Shown: positions 47,768 through 57,584, counted from the stretch's first letter. The stretch is DNA of 64,000 nt from Psychrobacter sp. ANT_WB68 (GCF_008369115.1 NZ_VOAZ01000003.1:310001-374000); one strand, 5' to 3'. Program-made: numbers and translations. The notes: generated by a model not told the origin, from the sequence alone.

Positions 47768-49000
47768 TTATAGTAAGCCCAATGCTTGACGCGTCTCTTG
47801 GGCGATACGGCATTCTTCATCAGTTGGCACAACCCATAGCTCGATGCTGCTATCGTCGGCCTGGAAACTGCCTTCGCTACCACCGACCAAGCTGGCATTT
47901 TTATCAGCATCTACTTTAATACCAAAATGCGGCATCATCTCTAAAATACGCGTACGCGTGGAGACCGAGTTTTCACCGATACCACCCGTAAACACAATGC
48001 CGGTAAAATTAGGTAGGGCGCAGCTCAAGCTAGCAAGGTATTTAGCGACCCGATAGCAGAACATCTCAATGGCAAGCTTGGCGTCTTGATGACCTTCATT
48101 AGCTGCTTGCTCAATGGTACGCAAGTCATTTGATAAGCCTGAAATACCAAGCAGACCGCTTTCGTTATTGAGCATCTTATCAATCTCTTCCAAGCTCATG
48201 CCCAGTTGACGCTTAAGATGAATATGTAAGCTTGGGTCAACATCACCGCTGCGCGTACCCATCATTAGCCCTTCAAGTGGGGTCAGACCCATACTGGTAT
48301 CGAGACTTTTGCCATCGTAGACAGCCGTTGCTGAACAGCCATTACCTAAATGCGCCGTTAGCCAACCGTGAGGTCCTGTCGCGCTGGTAATTTCGCTGGC
48401 ACGTTCTGATACATAAGCATGTGAGGTGCCATGGAAGCCATAACGACGGATTTTGTGATCTTCATAAAGGGCTTTTGGCAGCGGATAGCGGAAAGCAACG
48501 GGAGGCATGGTTTGATGGAAGGCGGTGTCAAATACCACCACTTGTGGAATCTCAGGATAAATAGCTTGTACGGCTTCGATACCTAAAGCGTTGGCGGGGT
48601 TATGCAATGGTGCCAGCACTTTTAAGCGCTTCACTTCTTCTAGCACATGTTGATTCACCCGAACCGCTTCTGAGTATTCACGACCGCCATGGACCACGCG
48701 ATGACCGACGGCAATAAAGTGATACTGCTCTAATAGCTCAAGGATTCTTTTCAAGGCAAGTTCATGACGACCACCAGCAATGGCGATTTCTAACTTTTCA
48801 CCATTTAAGGTGGTGTGTTTGATACGGGCAGTATCGAGTCCTAAGTTTTCGGCCAAACCTGTGATACGAGTAGAGTTGTCTTCGCTAATCAGCGCGTATT
48901 TGATAGAAGAAGAACCGCAGTTAAGGACTAAGGTGGGATTGGTCAGGTTTGATGTTTCGGTATTTTTGTCATCAAAAGTCGTGGTTAGGCTGGCGCTCAT
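47768..49000 (-). CDS. ackA: Acetate kinase
   Basis: AckA interconverts acetyl phosphate and acetate with ADP/ATP. Of the 410 residues, the acetokinase signatures 'LVLNCGSSSIKYALI' (residues 24-38) and 'VVFDTAFHQTMPPVAFRYPLPKALYE' are present. 'RYGFHGTSHAYV', 'HLGNGCSATAV', 'SMGLTPLEGLMMGTRSGDVDP' and 'IVFTGGIGENS' complete the ASKHA fold. The first 18 residues form a Thr/Asn-rich extension. It is upstream of pta on the same strand, the usual ackA-pta unit; together they generate or consume acetyl phosphate. Confidence 0.96.
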   Translation of the reverse strand: MSASLTTTFDDKNTETSNLTNPTLVLNCGSSSIKYALISEDNSTRITGLAENLGLDTARIKHTTLNGEKLEIAIAGGRHELALKRILELLEQYHFIAVGHRVVHGGREYSEAVRVNQHVLEEVKRLKVLAPLHNPANALGIEAVQAIYPEIPQVVVFDTAFHQTMPPVAFRYPLPKALYEDHKIRRYGFHGTSHAYVSERASEITSATGPHGWLTAHLGNGCSATAVYDGKSLDTSMGLTPLEGLMMGTRSGDVDPSLHIHLKRQLGMSLEEIDKMLNNESGLLGISGLSNDLRTIEQAANEGHQDAKLAIEMFCYRVAKYLASLSCALPNFTGIVFTGGIGENSVSTRTRILEMMPHFGIKVDADKNASLVGGSEGSFQADDSSIELWVVPTDEECRIAQETRQALGLL

Positions 49001-49013
49001 ACTCTATCCTTAG

Positions 49014-49676
49014 ATTATATTTTGTAAGTGGTGAATCGTCATCGATTATCACCGGTTAGATAAACAAAAACCAGCCATATCCTTGCTGGAGCACGTCAAA
49101 CAGCTGACATACGCAAACAATCACATCGCTGATTTTTATCCTACTTGGGCTGACGCTTTTTTAAAGCCGCTTACAGATTTTGAAATACCTGTTTTGAAAA
49201 ATCTGTATTTTAAGTACGGTTAAGGGTCGATAAAGCGCAGGCTACCGCCTCGTCACAGCGCCAAGGGTTCAGTATAATGTACCATATTTTTACGCTTATA
49301 CCACAATAACTATAAGGCTTTAATGAGCAAGCAACTGAGTATTGAATACAGGTGTACACCGAAGGTAATCAGTGCTTAGCCGCTATCATGCGACGAAAAC
49401 CCTCTCTATAAAAATTGTAAGTAAATTTTTCTGGGTTTACAGGATGAAGCTTCATCAATGACATATGGGCTATTTATCAAAGCTGTTTATTGATAGTGTC
49501 AGTCATTTATTTTAATGAATTTATGGGTCAATAAGATGTCATAGGCGCACAGCTTTATCGAATAATGCTATGATTAAAAAATTATCCTATTATCCCTATT
49601 GCAGCCTTGATTGTTTTTCGCAGATAGTTATTTGTATTACAGCCAAACCGTTGCAAGATTAAAGGTTAGCCATTCT
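49014..49676. other. Long divergent intergenic region ackA / lptM
   Basis: About 660 bases without an evident gene. Seen in it: a perfect 14-base palindrome at 49443-49456 (GATGAAGCTTCATC), and a 7-base hairpin AAAAATT/AATTTTT at 49410-49430. The region must hold the ackA and lptM promoters. No tRNA or known RNA is recognised. A frame is open upstream of lptM (from 49611) but has no ribosome binding site. Confidence 0.4.
49443..49456. repeat. 14-base perfect palindrome in ackA/lptM region
   Basis: GATGAAGCTTCATC, self-complementary with no spacer. This type of site can bind a dimeric regulator, but no family is identified. Confidence 0.4.
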
Positions 49677-49994
49677 ATGTTTACTATACGCCGTACTTCT
49701 AATATTAATGACGCCGATTTAAGCGTTAGTGCCAGTCGCCCTGCTATTTATAAGCTAATTGTAGCTACTATCGTGATAGGGTCAGCAGTATTGACAGGCT
49801 GCGGGCAAAAAGGCGATTTGTATCTCACAGACTCGAGCAGCCAAACGGTTAAAGACAATGCGCCTGCGCTTGATAGTACCAGTTATCCGCAAGATGCTGC
49901 TTTTGCTAAGATTGACGACAAGCAGCAAAATAATGAGCAAAACACAGAGGATTTTCAGCTGCCTGAACCCAGCAGTGATCCTAACGATTATTAA
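49677..49994 (+). CDS. lptM: LPS-assembly lipopeptide LptM
   Basis: LptM (formerly YifL) is a small lipoprotein that helps LptD form correct disulfides in the outer membrane. The core 'GCGQKGDLYL' (family: GCGQKGPLYLP), with lipidated Cys42, is diagnostic. The ATG at 49677 is chosen because AAAGG lies a few bases upstream and because it gives a usable signal peptide; the frame is open from 49611. The C-terminal 55 residues are an acidic, disordered tail, longer than in E. coli. The gene starts the lptM-lysA-dapF-xerC run, the expected order for gammaproteobacteria. Confidence 0.85.
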   Translation: MFTIRRTSNINDADLSVSASRPAIYKLIVATIVIGSAVLTGCGQKGDLYLTDSSSQTVKDNAPALDSTSYPQDAAFAKIDDKQQNNEQNTEDFQLPEPSSDPNDY

Positions 49995-50110
49995 TGGTTG
50001 ATTATTGCTTATCATAATACCAACGCTAAAGCGATTGTTAGCGTCTCCGACATGCTATTTATCTTGATACATTAAAACCTTAACACCTTGATTATATTAG
50101 AGATATTTAT

Positions 50111-51442
50111 ATGAGTCAGTCAGTCACTACCCAAACTGAGCAGGGATTGTACGTTAATCCTGAAGCCTTAACCGCCCATTTGCCCGCGCTGGATTATCGC
50201 GACGGTGCCTTGTATATGGAGCAGGTCAGTATTGATGAGGTAGTCAAACACTATGGTACGCCGTGCTATGTGTACTCAAAGCAAGCGATTTTAGACGTTT
50301 ATCAAGCCTACACCGATAGCTTTGCCAGCTTAAATCATCAGATTTGTTATGCCGTTAAGGCAAACTCTAACCTTGCTGTACTTGGCGTATTAGCGCAAGC
50401 AGGCGCAGGATTCGATATCGTTTCTCGCGGCGAGTTGATGCGCGTGTTAGCAGCAGGTGGCGAAGCATCACGCGTGGTATTCTCGGGCGTTGGCAAGACT
50501 TATAGCGATATCGAGTATGCGCTCACCCAAGGTATTTGCTGCTTTAACGTCGAATCGATTAGCGAGTTGACCTTAATCAATGACGTCGCAAAGACACTAG
50601 ATAAATCAGCGCCAATCTCGTTACGGGTCAATCCCAATGTCGATGCCAAAACCCATCCGTATATCTCAACAGGTCTAAAAGACAATAAATTTGGCATTAG
50701 CCATGAAGATGCCGTTGCTGTTTATCAGCAAGCCGCGCAATTATCCCATATCGATATCGTCGGAATCGATTGCCATATTGGCTCACAGTTAACTGAGGTT
50801 GCCCCATTCGTCGCGGCATTGGACAAAGTGATTGAGCTGATACATAGCCTACGTGATAAAGGGATTACGCTGCGTCATATCGATTTGGGCGGCGGTCTGG
50901 GTGTACGTTATATCGATGAGACGCCGGTATCTATCGATGAGTTTGCGCAAGCATTATTGCCAAAACTGTCTGAGCTTGGCTTAACGGTATTCTTTGAGCC
51001 GGGTCGCAGCATTGTGGCCAATGCGGGCGTGCTGTTAACTAAGGTTGATGTACTAAAGCCAACCAAGCATAAGAACTTTGCCATTGTTGATGCCGCAATG
51101 AACGACTTAATTCGCCCCGCTTTATATCAAGCTGAAATGGCAGTGATTCCAAGTGTCTTACCTGACAATGGCATTGATACTGACGGTACGCAGCCTTGGG
51201 ATATCGTTGGCGCTATTTGTGAAACGGGTGACTTTTTAGCAAAAGACCGTTTATTAGCATTAGCAACAGGCGATATTTTGGCGATAACAGGTGCTGGCGC
51301 GTATGGCTTCACCATGAGTAGTAATTACAACTCGCGCGGTCGTGCCAGTGAGATAATGGTGGCTGCTGATCGTCATCAACTGATTCGTAAACGTGAAAGT
51401 GTTGAAGCGCTATATGCAGACGAAATATTGTGGCAGAGTTAA
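50111..51442 (+). CDS. lysA: Diaminopimelate decarboxylase
   Basis: LysA decarboxylates meso-diaminopimelate to L-lysine with PLP. The PLP lysine is in 'ICYAVKANSNLAVL' (fold-type III), followed by 'GAGFDIVSRGEL', the catalytic-site 'HIGSQL' and 'DLGGGLGVRY', 'FFEPGRSIVANAG' and 'ICETGDFLAKDR' (Cys of the active site from the second subunit). 443 residues is slightly long (about 415-420), the N-terminus being about 25 residues extended. It lies between lptM and dapF with a hairpin terminator after it, so dapF probably has its own promoter or read-through. Confidence 0.96.
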   Translation: MSQSVTTQTEQGLYVNPEALTAHLPALDYRDGALYMEQVSIDEVVKHYGTPCYVYSKQAILDVYQAYTDSFASLNHQICYAVKANSNLAVLGVLAQAGAGFDIVSRGELMRVLAAGGEASRVVFSGVGKTYSDIEYALTQGICCFNVESISELTLINDVAKTLDKSAPISLRVNPNVDAKTHPYISTGLKDNKFGISHEDAVAVYQQAAQLSHIDIVGIDCHIGSQLTEVAPFVAALDKVIELIHSLRDKGITLRHIDLGGGLGVRYIDETPVSIDEFAQALLPKLSELGLTVFFEPGRSIVANAGVLLTKVDVLKPTKHKNFAIVDAAMNDLIRPALYQAEMAVIPSVLPDNGIDTDGTQPWDIVGAICETGDFLAKDRLLALATGDILAITGAGAYGFTMSSNYNSRGRASEIMVAADRHQLIRKRESVEALYADEILWQS

Positions 51443-51474
51443 CTGCTAAGCAATATAAAGCATCTCAAAAAAAC

Positions 51475-51506
51475 AACCCATTATCGTAATGATAGTGGGT
51501 TTTTTA
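51475..51506 (+). terminator. Terminator after lysA
   Basis: Arms AACCCATTATC and GATAGTGGGTT with a T-run, 32 bases after the lysA stop. Confidence 0.83.
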
Positions 51507-51641
51507 TGGCAAGCTTGAATGAAAAATAGTGGTTTGAACATATGAAACTAACTTAGCGTTTGATAGCGGTGATAATTATGATTGTATCTGACAGCGTGCT
51601 AATATAAGGCATACATAAAAATAGGATAGGATAACAAGGAT

Positions 51642-52529
51642 ATGCTAATAGAATTTACAAAGATGCATGGGCTGGGCAATGATTTTATGGTCATCGATTT
51701 GGTAACCCAGCGCTTAGAGTTAACCAAGGATTTGGTGCAACTGTTGGGCGATCGTCATTTAGGTATTGGCTTTGATCAATTGCTTGTCGTTGAGCCGCCG
51801 ATGCGTCCTGATGTTGACTTTAGTTATCGCATTTTTAACACCGATGGAACAGAGGTTGAACAATGCGGTAATGGTGCACGCTGTTTTGCTCGTTTTGTGC
51901 AAGCGCGTAAGCTGTCATTTAAGCAGCGCCTGCGTGTTGAGACGGCGAGCGGTATTATTTCGCTGACGACTGACCGTTATGGCTGGGTCGAAGTCGATAT
52001 GGGTAAGCCCAAGTTTGAGCCAAGCGAGATTCCCTTTACTCCTAGAGCTACGACCAAAATTCAAAACGCCTATCATCTCGATGTCAATGGCACGCCGGTG
52101 CAGCTGTATGTCGCTAATATGGGCAATCCGCACGCCGTCATCAAAGTCGACGACGTACTCGATGCCGACGTTGAAACCTTGGGAAAAGCCATTGAATCAC
52201 ACCCAGCGTTTCCAGAGCGCGTCAATGTCGGCTTTATGCAGGTGATGAATCAGCGTCATATACGCTTGCGAGTGTATGAGCGCGGTGTCGGCGAGACCCA
52301 AGCGTGTGGGACAGGCGCTTGTGCGGCAGTGGCTGTTGGTATCCGTGAAGGTTGGCTCGATGAAGGCGAAGACATACGCGCGCAGCTTTATGGCGGCAGC
52401 ATGATTATCAAATGGCAACCAGGCTATTCAGTGATGATGACCGGTCCAACGGCATTTGTCTATGAAGGTGTCTTTAGCCCAGATGGTCTGATGGCTCAAG
52501 CAGGCATTAAGCCAAATCCAGAAGGCTAA
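51642..52529 (+). CDS. dapF: Diaminopimelate epimerase
   Basis: DapF converts LL- to meso-diaminopimelate, the last step before peptidoglycan or lysine. The two catalytic cysteines are in 'EQCGNGARCFARF' and 'ACGTGACAAVAVG'. 'MHGLGNDFMVID' is the conserved start and 'NMGNPHAVI' the linker motif. 295 residues is close to the E. coli size (274). It follows lysA and overlaps functionally with it; xerC starts 6 bases after its stop, so dapF-xerC are one transcript. It is preceded by AACAAGG as ribosome binding site. Confidence 0.96.
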   Translation: MLIEFTKMHGLGNDFMVIDLVTQRLELTKDLVQLLGDRHLGIGFDQLLVVEPPMRPDVDFSYRIFNTDGTEVEQCGNGARCFARFVQARKLSFKQRLRVETASGIISLTTDRYGWVEVDMGKPKFEPSEIPFTPRATTKIQNAYHLDVNGTPVQLYVANMGNPHAVIKVDDVLDADVETLGKAIESHPAFPERVNVGFMQVMNQRHIRLRVYERGVGETQACGTGACAAVAVGIREGWLDEGEDIRAQLYGGSMIIKWQPGYSVMMTGPTAFVYEGVFSPDGLMAQAGIKPNPEG

Positions 52530-52535
52530 TAGATA

Positions 52536-53555
52536 ATGACGACAGCGCCTATATCAGATTCTGAGTCAAAAGCATGGCTATCAGCTGAGCACGCCGCTAC
52601 TATAGAGTCGGATGCAGCGCTAAGAGAATTGTTAGCACCAGTGCATCGCTGGCTAAACATGCTGTCGGTGCGTAATCATTCACCGCACACATTAACGGCT
52701 TATTTTGCGGGCTTAAATCAATTAGCGCTGTTTTTACGCGGTAAACGCTTGACGTGGACGCGCTGTGACAAGCGGCAGTTAGCCCAGCATATCAGCCAGC
52801 GCCTCGATGAAGACAAGCTTGCACTTGCCAGCGTCCAGCAAGAGCTGTCCGCTATTCGCCACTTTTATGGTTGGCTGATAGAAGAGGATTTGGCACGTAT
52901 CAATCCAACCACGGGCTATCAGCTTAAGCGCAGCCCTAGACCGCTGCCGTCTATTGCCGATGTAGATTTGCTTACTCAGCTGCTTGACCAAGAGATTCCT
53001 GATACGCCCGAGCAGGCGCGCTTATGGTTACGTGATAAGGCGATGTTTGAATTGCTTTATAGCAGTGGCTTACGTGTCGGCGAGCTGGTTGCGCTTGATA
53101 TGGCAGACATGGATTTGGCTGATTTGCGTGTTCGCGTGACGGGTAAAGGCAATAAAACGCGCTTGGTGCCATTAGGCGTCAAAGCAGCAGAGGCGATTAA
53201 GCGTTATCTACCGCACCGAAATCTGTGGGTAGAGCAGATGGATAGCGCCTTATTCATCAGTGAGAAATTAGGCACACGCTTATCAACAAGGGCAGTGCAA
53301 CAGCGTCTCAAAGTTGCGGCCACTCGTGCGGGTATCGCACAAAATATGTATCCGCATCTATTGCGTCATTGCTTTGCCTCACACATGCTGTCAGGCAGTG
53401 GCGACTTACGAGCCGTCCAAGAAATGCTTGGTCACAGCGATATCAGCACCACGCAAATTTATACCCATGTTGATTTTGCTAAATTAACGCAAGTTTATGA
53501 CCGCGCCCATCCTCGTGCGACTCACGCACCTAAAGATAGCAATCCAACCACTTAA
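52536..53555 (+). CDS. xerC: Tyrosine recombinase XerC
   Basis: XerC, with XerD, resolves chromosome dimers at dif. The 339 residues have the N-terminal SAM-like core-binding domain (about 30-120) and a C-terminal catalytic domain with the Arg ('SGLRVGELVALD'), Lys of the beta-hairpin ('VTGKGNKTRLVPLG'), 'HLLRHCFASHMLSGSGDLRAVQEMLGHSDISTTQIYTHVD' containing the H-x-x-R and the nucleophile Tyr. The extra 35 N-terminal residues are acidic and unconserved. The dapF-xerC link is typical. Other genes of the dif region are not in the window. Confidence 0.95.
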   Translation: MTTAPISDSESKAWLSAEHAATIESDAALRELLAPVHRWLNMLSVRNHSPHTLTAYFAGLNQLALFLRGKRLTWTRCDKRQLAQHISQRLDEDKLALASVQQELSAIRHFYGWLIEEDLARINPTTGYQLKRSPRPLPSIADVDLLTQLLDQEIPDTPEQARLWLRDKAMFELLYSSGLRVGELVALDMADMDLADLRVRVTGKGNKTRLVPLGVKAAEAIKRYLPHRNLWVEQMDSALFISEKLGTRLSTRAVQQRLKVAATRAGIAQNMYPHLLRHCFASHMLSGSGDLRAVQEMLGHSDISTTQIYTHVDFAKLTQVYDRAHPRATHAPKDSNPTT

Positions 53556-53614
53556 TCTCATAAAATGACTTTCTAAAAATGTTTTCTAAAAATTCATCTT
53601 GCTAGAAAACTGCC

Positions 53615-54511
53615 TTATGCCAAACGATGACAGTCAAAAATAGGCATTTTTTGTCGCCCTTGCTGTTGTGCCTGTTTATCTAAGGTTGCCAAAACCAAAG
53701 CATAATTTTTATGATCTTTATTAGCAGAATGGTTTAATTCACTATCTTCATAGCTACTCATAACGGTTCCATCATAAGCGGTGATAGCTGCATGCCCCCA
53801 TGTCTGCCGTGTATGACCATCTTTATAAACGTGCTCACCACCTTGAGCTGCACCAATCACCATACATTGGCTGTCTAAAGCACGTGCGCGTAATAAGAGC
53901 GACCAGTGTGCTTGCCCTGTCAGATAGGTAAAGGCGGACGGTGCACTTAATAATTCTGCACCTGCTTGCCGTAGGCGTTGCGCCAAGGCTGGAAAACGCA
54001 AATCAAAACAGACCATCATACCGAGCTGATAAACGGTATCATTTGCTTCTAGAGCTGCTACGACTGTCTTTGTGCCTGGCTCAAAGGTCGCCGCTTCATT
54101 ATAACTGCCTTGTTTGTCCGCAACCGTCGCAGTAAATAAATGAATCTTATCGTAGCGTGCCACTCGTGTACCGTCAGGGGCAAATAACTGGCTAACTTGA
54201 CGCAACCTACCATCGGGTACGATGATGCCATCAGGGCGATAAAGGCAAGGCAATGAGCCTGCTAGCACGTAGAGACCATAAGTACGCGCATAGTCAGCTA
54301 TCGTTGCTGACAGCGCATCAAAGCGCTCTGCGGTGACAAATTGCTTGCCCATGCTGCAGCAGTTCTCCGGTAAAACGACTAACTGAGCGCCTTGTGCACG
54401 AGCATTGATAATAGCGATCTTTATATCTGCTAAGTTGTCTTCAATATTTTGCTGGCTATTCATTTGGACGGCAGCAACGGTTAGCTGCTCGTTATTTCTC
54501 ATATTATTCAT
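53615..54511 (-). CDS. Nitrilase-superfamily carbon-nitrogen hydrolase (Nit1/deaminated-glutathione amidase type)
   Basis: A 298-residue amidase with the Glu-Lys-Cys triad: Glu in 'LVVLPENCCSMG', Lys in 'YDKIHLFTATV' and Cys in 'MMVCFDLRFPALAQ'. The Nit-type branch (deaminated-glutathione amidase) carries 'KIHLFD' and 'RFPALA', as here, so the likely role is repair of deaminated glutathione or hydrolysis of an omega-amidic acid. It lies convergent to xerC with only about 60 bases between, and divergent from rpoN. Confidence 0.9.
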   Translation of the reverse strand: MNNMRNNEQLTVAAVQMNSQQNIEDNLADIKIAIINARAQGAQLVVLPENCCSMGKQFVTAERFDALSATIADYARTYGLYVLAGSLPCLYRPDGIIVPDGRLRQVSQLFAPDGTRVARYDKIHLFTATVADKQGSYNEAATFEPGTKTVVAALEANDTVYQLGMMVCFDLRFPALAQRLRQAGAELLSAPSAFTYLTGQAHWSLLLRARALDSQCMVIGAAQGGEHVYKDGHTRQTWGHAAITAYDGTVMSSYEDSELNHSANKDHKNYALVLATLDKQAQQQGRQKMPIFDCHRLA

Positions 54512-54846
54512 ACTATTTTTCCCGATTTTTTAGACTTGATAGAGTTTTTGCTCTTATTTGCTTTTTATCTTATGGTTATTCGCGATTTTCATGCCCAGTC
54601 TTTTCATTGTTTAAGCACTAAGCACTCCTACAAAGACAGTGGGGTTTTTATAATTTGAGCAAGTGCGTAAAAATACCTTATCTGGACAGGATATAAATTA
54701 TCATAGCAACATTGTAGCAAAAAATGCTATCGTCATGACCTGACAGGTTAAAGCGCCTTTTTAATCAGTGTATGCATCCATAATTGCAGCCTTTAACCAA
54801 CATAATATATAGAATCTCACCACGATCGGAGTGTAATAAGTCACCC
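54512..54846. other. Divergent intergenic region amidase / rpoN
   Basis: 335 bases. No gene or RNA was recognised. The frame of rpoN is open upstream to 54784 but without conserved residues. Confidence 0.4.
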
Positions 54847-56541
54847 ATGAGTATGTCGTTTGGATTGGCGACCACGCTGAGCACCTCGCAAAAACTGACC
54901 CCGCAAATGCAGCAAGCTATTAAATTGTTGCAGCTCTCTAGTCTTGAGCTCGCACAGGAGGTGCAGGCGAAATTAGACAGCAATCCATTACTCGAACGTA
55001 TCGAGGACGATGAAGAGGAGTACGACAGTCATAAAGATGAGACACTTGATGAGTTTGGCGAATCATTAACGCTGGATGGTTGGAATCAAAGCACAAGCGT
55101 TGATGCGTTTTCCACCTCTGCTACTAGCGCCTCGGATGATGGTTTCGACTATTATGAAAATAGCAGTGATGGCACTATCAGTGATGAAGGCAGCAGCGAT
55201 AGTTTTGATAAGTTACAGCAAGCTAATTTTGATGATGAGGCGATAGACACCTATACTCTAGATAGCGACTATTATAGTGGTTTTGAAAATAGTAACTATG
55301 CCTCTGCGGCGACTAGCGCTGGCAGTCATGGAGGCAATGAAGAATTTGATAGTTATCAAGGTAGCACCAGCGCGACGATTCAAGACCATGTGCGCTGGCA
55401 GTTGAATTTTAAACATCTCTCTGAAACAGATACACTCATCGCTGAATACCTGATGGACTCCATGGATGATATGGGCTTTGTGCGCCTTGATATCGATGAG
55501 TTGCTGCAAAGCTTTGATACCATGGCAAGCTTTTATCAATGGGATCAACGCGTTGAGCATGACGAGGTTATGGCGGTACTGCGTATTATTCAATCATGTG
55601 ACCCGTTTGGGGTTGGCGCGCGCAATCTCAATGAATGCTTAGCGCTTCAATTGTGTAAACTCAATCCTACTACTGGCTATCTAAAAGAAGCGCACGCTTT
55701 ATTATCCGCCAGCGAGCATCTGGTCAGCAATAATATTAAAGCACTCACTGAGATGACGGGACTCGCGCCTGAACATATAACCCCCGCACTTAGCCTGCTA
55801 CGTACTTTAAATCCGTCACCTGGCTTGCTATTCCAAAGTCGCCAGCCTGATTATATGCAACCGTCAGAAAGCTACGATATTCCTGATGTGTTGGTTACGC
55901 CTATTCGCCGTCATAATAGCAATAATAGCAATAGAGATGATATTACTGCGCAAGTAGATGGCTGGCATGTGCGTCTGAACCCTGAGACCTTGCCCAAATT
56001 GCGGGTCAATCAAGAATATGCCAATCTAGTCAAACGCCGTGATGACAGCCCTGACAACCAATATCTGCGTGAAAACCTCACCGATGCGCGCTTATTTATT
56101 CGTAGTATTGAAGAGCGTAATCAAAATCTGTTAAAAGTAGCGACCAGTATCGTGCGCCATCAGCAAGAGTTTTTGCAGCATGGCGCGACTGCCATGCAGC
56201 CCCTTATTCTAAAAGCCATTGCCGAAGAAGTAGATTTACATGAATCTACCGTTTCACGCCTGACCAATAGCAAGAGCATCTTGACCCCACAAGGGTTGTT
56301 TTCCCTCAAGCATTTCTTCTCATCTCACGTCAGTAGCAGCGACGGGGATATCTCTTCAACCGCCATCAGCGCCATGATTAAACAACTTATCATTGATGAA
56401 GACCCCAAAAGACCATTATCTGACAGTCGAATAAAAGATTTTCTATTGGCAGAAGGTATCGATATCGCCAGAAGAACGGTGGCCAAATATCGTGAAGCGA
56501 TGAATATTGGCTCCTCTACACAGCGCAAACAAAAATATTAA
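54847..56541 (+). CDS. rpoN: RNA polymerase sigma-54 factor
   Basis: RpoN directs RNA polymerase to -24/-12 promoters that need an enhancer-binding ATPase. The activator-interacting region I 'SQKLTPQMQQAIKLLQLSSLELAQEVQAKL' begins at the N-terminus, the acidic region II is unusually long (about residues 50-185, rich in Asp, Ser and Glu), and the core-binding and DNA-binding region III ends with the RpoN box 'ARRTVAKYREAM'. ATG 54847 gives 564 residues against 477 in E. coli, the difference being region II. It is followed after 425 bases by hpf, as in the rpoN-hpf-ptsN clusters of other bacteria; lptB and ptsN are not adjacent here. Confidence 0.95.
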   Translation: MSMSFGLATTLSTSQKLTPQMQQAIKLLQLSSLELAQEVQAKLDSNPLLERIEDDEEEYDSHKDETLDEFGESLTLDGWNQSTSVDAFSTSATSASDDGFDYYENSSDGTISDEGSSDSFDKLQQANFDDEAIDTYTLDSDYYSGFENSNYASAATSAGSHGGNEEFDSYQGSTSATIQDHVRWQLNFKHLSETDTLIAEYLMDSMDDMGFVRLDIDELLQSFDTMASFYQWDQRVEHDEVMAVLRIIQSCDPFGVGARNLNECLALQLCKLNPTTGYLKEAHALLSASEHLVSNNIKALTEMTGLAPEHITPALSLLRTLNPSPGLLFQSRQPDYMQPSESYDIPDVLVTPIRRHNSNNSNRDDITAQVDGWHVRLNPETLPKLRVNQEYANLVKRRDDSPDNQYLRENLTDARLFIRSIEERNQNLLKVATSIVRHQQEFLQHGATAMQPLILKAIAEEVDLHESTVSRLTNSKSILTPQGLFSLKHFFSSHVSSSDGDISSTAISAMIKQLIIDEDPKRPLSDSRIKDFLLAEGIDIARRTVAKYREAMNIGSSTQRKQKY

Positions 56542-56966
56542 ATGTTGCTATTCAATGGCTTATCAATATATGGCTGCTGTAAGCAAAACATTTTAGTGTG
56601 AATATAAAAAATAAAATTTTTTGATTATATAGAAACATGCAAGAAACATCCGTTTTTATTACATTTAGTTACGTTTTAATGTCTTGCTACTATTCTCTTT
56701 TCATGACAAATTAGAGTCATACCAACAACGAAAGCCAAGTACCGGTTTAGCTAATTTGTATCAATTGTGACTCTAAAATACGATAAAAATCGCGTTTGTA
56801 TTTTAATAAAGGTAGAGAGATAAAGACGTTAGAGATGAAACAAGCTAAATGCTAACCCTTGAAGATACTAGGTCAGATATTGGTAAGGCAGGGTGATAAA
56901 AGCAGAAATGCTGGCTCATCTGTTGATTGTAAGTAACAATATAAGCAATAATAAAAGGACAATAAT
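56542..56966. other. Intergenic region rpoN / hpf with 9-base inverted repeat
   Basis: 425 bases. An inverted repeat TTAGAGTCA (56711-56719) and TGACTCTAA (56768-56776) spans 66 bases. The remainder is AT-rich. No gene was seen; hpf must have its own promoter here. Confidence 0.45.
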
Positions 56967-57335
56967 ATGAATGTTTCTATCAGTGGTCACCATATCAGTA
57001 TTACCGATGCCATGGAAAAAGCAGTTCGCGAAAAACTTGAAAAAGTAGAGCGTCACTTTGATCAGATTCAGAGTATTCAAGTTATTCTATCGCTAGATAA
57101 CAGTGGAGCTCAAAAGAGCCATAAGGCTGAAGCTATCATGCGAGTCTCGGGTAAAGAGATGTTTGTCCAAGCGCTTGATGACGATATGTATAAAGCCATA
57201 AATGAGATGGCAGACAAACTTGATAGACAAGTGCGCAAGTATAAAACCAAATTGGAGAGTAAAAAGACACAGGGTGCAGGGCGTGATGGACGCTATGAAG
57301 ATTCAACAACTGCTGAAGCAGAACCCGCAGTTTAG
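56967..57335 (+). CDS. hpf: Ribosome hibernation promoting factor
   Basis: Hpf binds the small ribosomal subunit in stationary phase and helps make inactive 100S dimers. The 122 residues form the short HPF type: 'NVSISGHHISITDAMEKAVREKLEKVERHFDQIQSIQVIL' and 'HKAEAIMRVSGKEMFVQALDDDMYKAINEMADKLDRQVRKYKTK'. The tail from about residue 98 is variable. ATG 56967 follows AAAGGA. It is downstream of rpoN, as in many proteobacteria. Confidence 0.94.
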   Translation: MNVSISGHHISITDAMEKAVREKLEKVERHFDQIQSIQVILSLDNSGAQKSHKAEAIMRVSGKEMFVQALDDDMYKAINEMADKLDRQVRKYKTKLESKKTQGAGRDGRYEDSTTAEAEPAV

Positions 57336-57522
57336 TGATAGCCTCATGTATTGTCGCCGTTTGATAACGCTTAGCTAATAAACAAATGATAAACAAACAT
57401 AAAAATAGCAGGTTTATTAAATTGGTATAACTATCAAATGAATTGTGATTCATCAATAATCGGATAGCAATGAATTTGAATAGATGACAGGCTCAACAAA
57501 GAGCAAACATGACAAGCTAAGC

Positions 57523-57563
57523 AAAAAAAGACCTCTAACGAATTGTCGTTGAGGTCTTTTTTT
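57523..57563. terminator. Terminator between hpf and thiS
   Basis: Arms AAAAAAAGACCTC and GAGGTCTTTTTTT with an inner AACG/CGTT stem; A and T runs on both sides suit the two convergent genes. Confidence 0.85.
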
Positions 57564-57584
57564 AGACGGTGTGATTCATAAATA

